From Candidatus Onthoplasma faecigallinarum (GTDB lineage: Bacteria; Bacillota; Clostridia; Christensenellales; UBA1242), in NCBI GenBank assembly GCA_018715225.1, contig DVMB01000023.1, forward strand, positions 1 to 8,934: a DNA stretch of 8,934 nucleotides, read 5' to 3'. How positions within the stretch are numbered: position 1 is the stretch's first letter; every line of letters starts with the position of its first letter. Position numbers and translations under genes: made by a program. Below, piece after piece: positions 1-6,019 of the stretch. The notes below the pieces were generated by a model. It was not told the origin of the DNA, did no database searches, and saw only the letters and a program-made list of their open reading frames with translations.

Positions 1-2446
1 CATCTGGCTTTGAAAATTTGTCGTTTAAGATAGCGGTAATAAATTCTAGTTTGTAATAAGTCTTTAAATACGCCGTTTGATATGTGATCATGGAGTATGC
101 CGCAGCGTGAGATTTGTTGAACGCATATGATGCGAACGCCTCCATGTCTTTCCATATCTTTTCGGCGACTTCTTTGCTTACACCATTATTTAATGCACCG
201 ATGATTGGAGGATTGTATTTCCCATGTTCGTCAGTGTATGCTTCGTGCCCGTTCATGAAACTTTCTTTCCATTTCAACATCTCTTTCAGTTTTTTCTTGC
301 CCATTGCACGCCTGATCATGTCGGCTTGACCCAAGCTGAAGCCTGCTAAGTTTTGACAGATTCTCATGACTTGCTCTTGGTATACTATGACGCCATAAGT
401 TACGTTCAAAATTGGTTCGAGCAATGGGTGGTCATATTTTGTATCCTCAGGGTGATGTTTGTTGTGTACATATACTGGGATATATGCCATAGGACCGGGG
501 CGGTAGAGTGAAACCGCTGCCACGATGTCTTCTAGACAGGTTGGTTGCAAGTCTTTCAAGAACTTTTTGAACCCGCCCGATTCTATCTGGAATATGCCGT
601 CAGTGTTGCCGGTAGAGATGAGTTTAAAGACATTTGGGTCATCATAATTGTGTTTGTCAAAGTCAATATCTATGCCGTAATTACTTTTTATTAATTTTAA
701 AGCACCTTTTATATCGGATAAGTTGGTCAGCGCCAAAAAGTCCATCTTTAGATGTCCCAATTTTTCCATGTCCGCCCCTTCAAACTGCGTTGAAATTGCG
801 TCTGCATTTCTACTTAGCGGGATTAGGGTATCTATGGCGTCTGCCGCAATTATGACTCCGCAAGGGTGGATCGAACTTTGGCGAGGGAAGCCCTCAACTT
901 TCATGGCTATGTCTACCACTTTTTTAATCTGCGGGTCTGAATTGTACATTTCTACCAGTTCTGGCACAGCATAGGTTGTCCCAAAATCTTTGTCTCCCTC
1001 CTTAGGCTCGGCAAAACCAAAGCATTTTGGCAGAATAGGACTCTTGTACATTGGAATATTTTTTGTAATCTTGTCCGTTACAGAGTAAGGCACACGCATG
1101 ACACGACCCACATCTTTGATGGCATTTTTTGCTTTCATCGTGCCGTAGGTAATGATGTGGACGACTCTGTCAGCACCATATTTTTTGGTCACATAATCTA
1201 TGACTTCATCACGGCGTGTATCCTCAAAGTCGATATCAAAGTCAGGGGCAGAGACACGTTCTGTATTCAAGAATCGTTCGAAATAAAGGTCGTATTTCAA
1301 CGGGTCAATATTGGTAATTCCCATAGTGTAGGCGACGACAGAACCCGCTCCCGAGCCACGCCCTGGGCCTACTGATATCCCCATATTACGAGCCGCATTG
1401 ATGTAGTCCCAAACGATGAGGAAATATTCAATGAATCCTTGTTTTTCGATCACACTGACTTCCATATCAACACGTGCATGGATTTCGTCCGTCCAACCAC
1501 CATATTTTTTTTGAACGCCTTTATCAACAAGGTTCAATAGATATTCTTTTGGCGTGTTGCCGTCCTTTTCGTTGTATCCGCCCTCAGGCACGTATCTAGG
1601 GAAATGATATATACCTTTGTCATATTCGGTAAAATCATAATTGCATTTTTCAGCGATTTCAATCGTATTATCTAATGCCTCTTCATCATTAGGTAGCCCC
1701 TCCAACATTTGATCATAGGTCTTGAAATAGAGTTCGTCTGTAGGGAATTTCAGTCTATCAGGGTCATCTACAGGGCGTTGCATAGCGACGCACATCAATA
1801 CGTCTTGCATTTCAGCGTCCTCACGATAGAGGTAGTGGACATCGTTTGTTGCCACTAGTTTTATGCCAAATTGTTTTGAATATTCACGAAGTTTTGCGTT
1901 GACGATCTCTTGCTCGGGAATGCCATTGTGTTGCAATTCCAGATAAAAATCATCTCCAAATACACGCTTGAACCATAAAATCAATTCTTCCGCTTTGTCG
2001 TATTGCTCGCTCAAAATGAGTTTGGGAATGTCTCCAGCAAGGCACGCAGATAGGCATATTAACCCCTCGTGATATTTTTCCAGAGTCTTGTAGTCTATTC
2101 TAGGTTTGTAATAATATCCATCAACAAAGGCGATAGAGTGGAGTTTGCAAATGTTTTTATAGCCAATTTCATTTTTTACTAGAATTATAAGGTGGCTTAA
2201 TTTTGTTTTTCCAGTTTTTACAGATAGATCATCTGCCACATAAAATTCAGTGCCGTAGATTGGCTTTATTCCATTGGCAATACACGCATTGTGAAAGTGG
2301 ATAGCGCCATACATATTTCCATGGTCGGTAATAGCGACTGCGGGCATACCGTACTCTTTTGCTATTTTGCACATCTTTTCAATACGTGCTGCACCATCCA
2401 GTAGCGAGTATTCTGTGTGGACATGTAGATGGACAAAAGGTTTCAT
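1..2446 (-). CDS. dnaE: DNA polymerase III alpha subunit, DnaE type (3' end beyond left edge)
   Basis: This is the replicative C-family DNA polymerase catalytic subunit, acting at the fork. About 815 codons are present; the family usually has about 1,100-1,200, so the end of the fingers, the helix-hairpin-helix, OB-fold and tail lie outside. The N-terminal PHP domain starts at residue 1 with HLHVHTEYS (H6, H8, H10), D17, TDHG (D41, H42) and GTE (E67); these metal-binding positions look intact. The palm has PGRGSGAGS and then PDFDIDF with catalytic D402 and D404, followed by the third aspartate D569 in KMDFL; these match E. coli D401/D403/D555. The fingers begin with SLYRPGPM and run to the window edge. 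The start is fixed by AAGGAG at 2454-2459, seven bases before the ATG. The ATG shares one base with the whiA stop (TAATG), so translation is probably coupled. No intein or frameshift was seen. Bacillota often also carry PolC, so this may not be the only polymerase. Confidence 0.97.
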   Translation of the reverse strand, partial: MKPFVHLHVHTEYSLLDGAARIEKMCKIAKEYGMPAVAITDHGNMYGAIHFHNACIANGIKPIYGTEFYVADDLSVKTGKTKLSHLIILVKNEIGYKNICKLHSIAFVDGYYYKPRIDYKTLEKYHEGLICLSACLAGDIPKLILSEQYDKAEELILWFKRVFGDDFYLELQHNGIPEQEIVNAKLREYSKQFGIKLVATNDVHYLYREDAEMQDVLMCVAMQRPVDDPDRLKFPTDELYFKTYDQMLEGLPNDEEALDNTIEIAEKCNYDFTEYDKGIYHFPRYVPEGGYNEKDGNTPKEYLLNLVDKGVQKKYGGWTDEIHARVDMEVSVIEKQGFIEYFLIVWDYINAARNMGISVGPGRGSGAGSVVAYTMGITNIDPLKYDLYFERFLNTERVSAPDFDIDFEDTRRDEVIDYVTKKYGADRVVHIITYGTMKAKNAIKDVGRVMRVPYSVTDKITKNIPMYKSPILPKCFGFAEPKEGDKDFGTTYAVPELVEMYNSDPQIKKVVDIAMKVEGFPRQSSIHPCGVIIAADAIDTLIPLSRNADAISTQFEGADMEKLGHLKMDFLALTNLSDIKGALKLIKSNYGIDIDFDKHNYDDPNVFKLISTGNTDGIFQIESGGFKKFLKDLQPTCLEDIVAAVSLYRPGPMAYIPVYVHNKHHPEDTKYDHPLLEPILNVTYGVIVYQEQVMRICQNLAGFSLGQADMIRRAMGKKKLKEMLKWKESFMNGHEAYTDEHGKYNPPIIGALNNGVSKEVAEKIWKDMEAFASYAFNKSHAAAYSMITYQTAYLKTYYKLEFITAILNDKFSKPD

Positions 2447-2459
2447 TACTCATCTCCTT
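2444..2459 (-). promoter_or_regulatory. Shine-Dalgarno and TAATG stop-start junction whiA/dnaE
   Basis: AAGGAG lies at 2459-2454 inside the last whiA codons, seven bases before the dnaE ATG at 2446. The whiA stop TAA and the dnaE ATG share the base at 2446. The arrangement fixes the dnaE start and suggests coupled translation of the two genes. Confidence 0.85.
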
Positions 2460-3324
2460 TTAATTTTTTGTATAGACTGATTATCTTGTCTAGACGATAT
2501 TTAATTCCTGCACGACTTATCTTGTTGTTAAGGATAATTCGTAGGTCGTTTAATGACACGTCGGGGTTGGCGATTCGTGCCAGTGCGACTTCTTTTAGGT
2601 TTTCGTCTAAATAGTCTAGAGAATAGTTGTTGATAATATAATTGATAGCGGTCAGTTGCTCGTTGCTGGCGTTGATGGTCTTGTCCAAATTGAATTCAAA
2701 GCAATTATTTTGCCTGTTGGCAGAATTTCGAATTTCTCGAATGGCTAAATTATTTTGAATATCGAGGGCAGAGGACACATCGCCCAGTTTTACAAACAAA
2801 TCACATATTATGTTGCTGTTTTTTGTGTAGATTATATGATTATTTTGTCTCGTCGTGTGTTTCAAATCAAAACCGAACTCTTTTAGCAAATCCATAGTTT
2901 GTTCTGCAAAACTTTCACTTTTTATAACAAACTCCAAATTGTAACCTTTTGAATTGACGGAACTATCTTGATTGTAATAAAAATTCCCACACAAAATAAA
3001 GATGATTTTCAACAAGGTCAATCTATCACAATCGTTGCTAAAAGATGAAATTGTAGGGCTAGAGTAATTGCTATCTAGAAGTAGGGCAAAGATGTTTCCT
3101 CTTAGAATTAAAAAATTATTTCCTGACTCTAATGTTATGTCGGGATAAAAATTTTTGATTATCTTTGTCACTTTATTTAAAATTTCAGGCTTTGAATTGA
3201 TCTGTATAGACGAATTTTTTTCGTTGACATTGGAAGTAAGGGTTAGTATAACATGCATAAATGCATGACTGCAACAATTGTTGTCTGGAATAGTGGAAAG
3301 TATTGTATGTTTGCAGTCTCGCAT
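2446..3324 (-). CDS. whiA: DNA-binding protein WhiA
   Basis: WhiA is a conserved Gram-positive DNA-binding protein, a sporulation regulator in actinomycetes and linked to division and chromosome segregation in Bacillota. The 292 residues are slightly short for the family (about 300-330). After a divergent N-terminus with the usual Cys-Cys pair (C17-C18), a LAGLIDADG-like domain lies at about 100-180 (LKIIFILCGNFY, then a GYNLEF strand and LLKEFGF helix). The signature AIREIRNSANRQNNC is at 194-208, followed by NLDKTINAS. The C-terminal helix-turn-helix is at about 238-281 (ENLKEVALARIANPDVSL, then KISRAGIKYRLDKI). The endonuclease-fold catalytic acids are not evident, as expected for this non-catalytic homologue. 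The ATG is six bases after AAGGAG (3331-3336) and three bases past the PHP gene stop, so the genes are co-transcribed. It is rich in Ile, Asn and Lys. The family call is firm; the local regulatory targets are unknown. Confidence 0.93.
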   Translation of the reverse strand: MRDCKHTILSTIPDNNCCSHAFMHVILTLTSNVNEKNSSIQINSKPEILNKVTKIIKNFYPDITLESGNNFLILRGNIFALLLDSNYSSPTISSFSNDCDRLTLLKIIFILCGNFYYNQDSSVNSKGYNLEFVIKSESFAEQTMDLLKEFGFDLKHTTRQNNHIIYTKNSNIICDLFVKLGDVSSALDIQNNLAIREIRNSANRQNNCFEFNLDKTINASNEQLTAINYIINNYSLDYLDENLKEVALARIANPDVSLNDLRIILNNKISRAGIKYRLDKIISLYKKLKGDE

Positions 3325-3326
3325 TG

Positions 3327-4103
3327 TTAACTCCTTTTTTTGTGTTTTTCCTTTTTGAAAGTAGGTAGGTCATTATAGTTTAGAATCACGCTGTCTGGCA
3401 GTCTCAATCTCAGGGCTGCTTCTAGACCTAGATGGCAGTCTCCCACACGGTTAGGGGAGTGGGCATCGCTGTCTAAAACAAATTTGCACCCCAAATTATA
3501 ACAAGTCAATATTTCCTTGTCGCTCATGCCCAGTCTTTTTCCGTTTAGTTCGATTAATGTGTTTGTCTCTTTGGCGACACGTGCCACTTTTTCGACATCT
3601 ACTTTGCAGGCATGGTTCAAGTGGGTGATGATGTCAATATCATATTTTCTCATAGCATTAATGTAAGCATTTGTGTTCTTTTCACGCTGTTTTTTGCTGG
3701 TGTGGTGGAAAATTTCGCAAAAAATATTTTTAAGGACAAAGCCGAATTGCTCTTTCACACTGGTAGATTTGACAAATCTATGAAAACCGCACAACAAAAT
3801 ATCAAGATCCTTATAATCGTCGTCGACTATGTCAATGTCGCCATGGCTTGAAATAAGATTGGCTTCTACTCCAAGAAGCACATCAATAGGGTAACGCTCT
3901 TTTGCTTCCTCGATGTCTTTTTTTACTTGTGGTATATCTTTGCGTCTCACGCCATATAGTTTTTGATTGAACCCATGGTCAGTGATAGCAATCTGCCTAA
4001 GGCCCTTTTCGTATGCTACACGCACATTTTCTTCAATAGTGCCTTTGCCATGATTGTTTCTAGAATATTTTGTATGAGTATGATAGTCAGCAAGTAATCC
4101 CAT
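3327..4103 (-). CDS. PHP-family metallophosphoesterase (histidinol-phosphatase/YcdX-like)
   Basis: This is a stand-alone PHP-domain protein of 258 residues from the chosen ATG, close to the size of E. coli YcdX (about 245). The fold is a distorted TIM barrel that binds two or three metal ions and hydrolyses phosphoesters. Visible ligand candidates are H8 and H10 (DYHTH), H18, H43 (TDHG), E80 (GVEAN), H108 (GFH), H161 or H164 (THLNH), and D213 and H215 (DSDAH), so the full active site looks present. The reading frame stays open to a TTG at 4148, but that TTG is part of the predicted -35 box. The ATG at 4103 has AGGAG at 4109-4113 five bases upstream and begins MGLLADYHTH, typical of the family. 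It sits between murB and whiA, a common placement in Bacillota. The substrate cannot be read from sequence; histidinol phosphate is possible, but no his genes are nearby. Confidence 0.9.
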   Translation of the reverse strand: MGLLADYHTHTKYSRNNHGKGTIEENVRVAYEKGLRQIAITDHGFNQKLYGVRRKDIPQVKKDIEEAKERYPIDVLLGVEANLISSHGDIDIVDDDYKDLDILLCGFHRFVKSTSVKEQFGFVLKNIFCEIFHHTSKKQREKNTNAYINAMRKYDIDIITHLNHACKVDVEKVARVAKETNTLIELNGKRLGMSDKEILTCYNLGCKFVLDSDAHSPNRVGDCHLGLEAALRLRLPDSVILNYNDLPTFKKEKHKKRS

Positions 4104-4108
4104 ATTTT

Positions 4109-4113
4109 CTCCT
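4109..4113 (-). promoter_or_regulatory. Shine-Dalgarno of the PHP gene
   Basis: AGGAG ends five bases before the ATG at 4103 and decides that start over the upstream in-frame TTG at 4148, which would lie before the predicted transcription start. Confidence 0.8.
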
Positions 4114-4119
4114 GCTTGA

Positions 4120-4148
4120 ATTATATCACTATACAAAAAATAAATCAA
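4120..4148 (-). promoter_or_regulatory. Housekeeping sigma promoter with extended -10, driving PHP-whiA-dnaE
   Basis: Read on the minus strand, TTGATT (4148-4143) is followed after exactly 17 bases by a perfect TATAAT (4125-4120), preceded by TG one base upstream (TGATATAAT, extended -10). Transcription should begin near 4113-4115, leaving a leader of only about ten bases that carries the Shine-Dalgarno. The promoter lies wholly in the murB-PHP gap and would let php, whiA and dnaE be expressed independently of murB. Confidence 0.8.
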
Positions 4149-4156
4149 GAAATTTA

Positions 4157-4168
4157 TCTTTTAAAAGA
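4157..4168. promoter_or_regulatory. Perfect 12-bp AT-rich palindrome upstream of the PHP promoter
   Basis: TCTTTTAAAAGA reads the same on both strands and ends eight bases before the -35 box, just after the murB stop. It could be an operator half-site pair or act as an AT-rich UP-like element. It lacks the GC-rich stem expected of an intrinsic terminator. In such AT-rich DNA it may also be chance. Confidence 0.25.
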
Positions 4169-4177
4169 ATCACTTTT

Positions 4178-5044
4178 TTATTTTACCAATTCGATCTCCA
4201 ACTCAAATTTAGTCTTATATATTTTATATACAATATTATTAATGAGGTTTATTAGATGAACGACGTCATTTTTGCAAGCGTTTCCAAGATTGACGATAAA
4301 CCCTGCGTGTTTCATTGAAATTTGAGCATCGTTGTAGCGTATTCCCTTTAGTCCAAGGTCGTCGATTAATTTGGCGGGTATATATTTCCCACGTTTAAAT
4401 ACACTTCCAGCACTAGGGTAATTCATAGGTTGAGTGGAGATCTTTTTGTTTATGATTGATACGATTTTTTCTTTTATCAAAATTTTTTCCATGGGAATTA
4501 GATTCAATTTCACACGTGCGATTATATAGTCTTTTGACTTGAATATACTATTGCGATAGGCGAACTTGCAGTCGACATTATATAATTTTTTCTTTTTAAA
4601 TGTTTGCCTATCATATACCTCGACATAGTCAATAATGTCTTTTATCTCACATGAAAAGGCACCGGTGTTGTTCACTACAGCACCACCGATTGTGGAGGGG
4701 ATAGCGGACAGGTTTTCTAGTCCGCCAAGGCCTCGGTTTAGGCACATATTGATTGCACTGGCAAGTGTGGTTCCGCTATCTATATACAGGCTGTTTTTCC
4801 TAAATATATACGAGTGTGATCGGTTGATGATAATCGCTCCATTGTATTTTTCTGGAAATAATAAGTTGGACGCCAATCCTATTATCTTATACTTTATATT
4901 GTGTATTTTACAATAAAAACACACATTTAATAGGGCTTGCGTGGACTGGACAATAAACAGATGTCTCACTCTGCCGCCAATTTTGAATGTGCAAAAATCT
5001 TTTATGTTGACATTTTTTTTGTAGATGTAGTCGTAATTAATCAT
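4178..5044 (-). CDS. murB: UDP-N-acetylenolpyruvoylglucosamine reductase
   Basis: MurB is the cytoplasmic FAD enzyme that uses NADPH to reduce enolpyruvyl-UDP-GlcNAc to UDP-N-acetylmuramic acid, the second committed step of peptidoglycan synthesis. The 288 residues are near the usual 290-310 of the shorter (type II) enzymes. In order one sees TFKIGG (19-24), the FAD segment GLASNLL (56-62), GLENLSAIPSTIGGAVVNNTGA (109-129), YRNS with R164, PSAGSVFK with the proton-donor serine S214, AQISMKHAGFIVN (240-252), and the C-terminal ELEIEL, where E285 matches the catalytic glutamate. All three catalytic positions are kept. The start overlaps the preceding gene by four bases (ATGA) and has no Shine-Dalgarno, so it probably depends on coupling. 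The protein is rich in Ile, Lys, Asn and Tyr and ends three residues after the catalytic Glu region, shorter than most. Functional assignment is firm. Confidence 0.95.
   Translation of the reverse strand: MINYDYIYKKNVNIKDFCTFKIGGRVRHLFIVQSTQALLNVCFYCKIHNIKYKIIGLASNLLFPEKYNGAIIINRSHSYIFRKNSLYIDSGTTLASAINMCLNRGLGGLENLSAIPSTIGGAVVNNTGAFSCEIKDIIDYVEVYDRQTFKKKKLYNVDCKFAYRNSIFKSKDYIIARVKLNLIPMEKILIKEKIVSIINKKISTQPMNYPSAGSVFKRGKYIPAKLIDDLGLKGIRYNDAQISMKHAGFIVNLGNACKNDVVHLINLINNIVYKIYKTKFELEIELVK
5041..5044 (-). other. ATGA four-base overlap joining the solute-binding-like gene and murB
   Basis: The murB ATG (5044-5042) overlaps the upstream TGA stop (5043-5041). No Shine-Dalgarno is visible in the preceding bases, so murB translation probably relies on ribosomes ending the upstream gene. 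Confidence 0.75.
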
Positions 5045-5952
5045 TGAAATACATTAGGGATATTGCAACTATAGATTGCATCTTCCATATCACTATATAT
5101 TCCAGAGAAATATATTTTGTCATACTTACTGCTAAAGAGCGAATATTCGCTCAAACTATATTGCCTTTCGTCGCTAAGTAAGGCGGAATAAAACGAGATA
5201 ATATTCTCATCAATATTAGTGATACCTATATATTGAATGAGATCTGTGTAGGTGTCTATTGGGGTGATTATTGCGTTGGCTCTGCCAATTTTGTTTAGAT
5301 TGTTTACTCTAAATACATCTCGGCCTGTACCCAGTAGTGTAACGTCAGTGTTGTAGACAAAATCTTTGTACGCTTCATATTGAGATTCGACTTCGGCTAG
5401 GGAAAAATGATAATCATTATAAATCATTTCAGGACTTGTGAAGCCAGTCGTCCCACAGTGAAAATTGTTAGTCTGCGTTCCGTGGGTAATCATAGCGTAT
5501 CCACTGACAATAAAAGGAAGAGCGTATATTTTATTGTTGAAAGTCGCACTTTCTATCACTTCGTCTCGAATATCGAAAGTGGAGTCAAAAGATTGCAAAA
5601 AAGGTAGAACAATTTTCCCAACTCCATGGCCAAATGATATGATATCTGGGACGGATGAGGCTAATTCAGTTTGTAGATTGTCTGCATCAACTTGTTTAAT
5701 GAAAAACAACACTCCTGGGTTATCCTTTTCAATGCTTCTAGCAACATTTTTTAGATAATCTAACCTAGATTTCCCGCCTCCCTCAAAGGTTTCAACATGC
5801 CAAACAGTGTAGATCTTTGTGTCAGGGCTTGGCTCTTTGTATATCTCGTGATCACGTGCCTTTTTGATGCCGACAGACAAGATGTAGATACCTAATATCA
5901 GTATTAATATGATACTTAGAATTTTAAACCAATGTTTTTTTATCCATTTCAT
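5041..5952 (-). CDS. Membrane-anchored extracellular solute-binding-like protein, orphan
   Basis: This 303-residue protein has basic residues at the N-terminus, one hydrophobic segment at about 9-29, and the rest probably outside the cell. There is no lipobox cysteine, so it looks like a signal-anchor protein and not a lipoprotein. The mature part starts with YTVWHVETFEGG (48-59), followed by a helix and EKDNPGVLFFI, then VPDIISFGHG (101-110), KIYALPFIVSGYAMI (141-155) and LLGTGRDVFR (206-215). This pattern resembles sugar-type ABC transporter solute-binding proteins. It is shorter than that family (usually 400 or more), and no permease or ATPase gene is adjacent. The stop overlaps the murB start (ATGA), so the two are co-translated. 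No Shine-Dalgarno precedes its ATG. Ligand and role are unknown; a cell-envelope role is an inference from its neighbour only. The superfamily call is moderate, since it rests on motif recall. Confidence 0.6.
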   Translation of the reverse strand: MKWIKKHWFKILSIILILILGIYILSVGIKKARDHEIYKEPSPDTKIYTVWHVETFEGGGKSRLDYLKNVARSIEKDNPGVLFFIKQVDADNLQTELASSVPDIISFGHGVGKIVLPFLQSFDSTFDIRDEVIESATFNNKIYALPFIVSGYAMITHGTQTNNFHCGTTGFTSPEMIYNDYHFSLAEVESQYEAYKDFVYNTDVTLLGTGRDVFRVNNLNKIGRANAIITPIDTYTDLIQYIGITNIDENIISFYSALLSDERQYSLSEYSLFSSKYDKIYFSGIYSDMEDAIYSCNIPNVFQ

Positions 5953-5957
5953 AAATC

Positions 5958-5986
5958 ATTGTATGAAAAATTGGACGAAAATATTT
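5958..5986 (-). promoter_or_regulatory. Candidate promoter of the leftward solute-binding-like gene/murB
   Basis: On the minus strand TACAAT (5963-5958) is a five-of-six match to the -10 consensus, five bases before the ATG at 5952. At a 17-base spacing the -35 position (5986-5981) reads AAATAT, a poor match. If this box is used, transcription would start at or next to the ATG. Confidence 0.35.
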
Positions 5987-6013
5987 TAAATAATAGGGTT
6001 TTTGTGTTATAAT
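5985..6013 (+). promoter_or_regulatory. Promoter of uvrC with extended -10
   Basis: A perfect TATAAT (6008-6013) carries the extended TG motif (TGTTATAAT, 6005-6013). At 17 bases upstream the -35 position reads TTTAAA (5985-5990), weak, as is common with extended -10 promoters. The -10 ends only six bases before the uvrC ATG at 6020, so the expected start site falls on or beside the start codon. Confidence 0.6.
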
Positions 6014-6019
6014 AATTTC

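Larger units (their letters stand above)
5953..6019. promoter_or_regulatory. 67-bp divergent intergenic hinge
   Basis: This is the only divergent gap in the window and holds both start signals. A 10-bp palindrome AAAATATTTT (5978-5987) lies near the middle and overlaps the -35 positions of both candidate promoters. No Shine-Dalgarno is seen before either gene. Confidence 0.6.

Noticed and set aside
723..974. 83-codon plus-strand open frame, and other plus-strand frames before 2446
   Set aside because: All are antisense shadows of dnaE, whose catalytic aspartates and PHP motifs run through the region without interruption.
3185..3373. 62-codon minus-strand frame spanning the PHP-whiA junction
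   Set aside because: It overlaps both genes in another frame, and both real genes have clear motifs and ribosome-binding sites.
4157..4168. Palindrome after murB as an intrinsic terminator
   Set aside because: The stem is entirely AT-rich with no loop and is not followed on the minus strand by a clear run of T directly after a GC stem.
4635..4916. 93-codon plus-strand open frame antisense to murB
   Set aside because: It is opposite the conserved FAD-binding segment of murB, which explains its sequence; no start signal or family match.
5465..5758. 97-codon plus-strand open frame inside the solute-binding-like gene
   Set aside because: It lies wholly antisense to a longer frame with a recognisable anchor and conserved motifs, has no Shine-Dalgarno and no recognisable domain.
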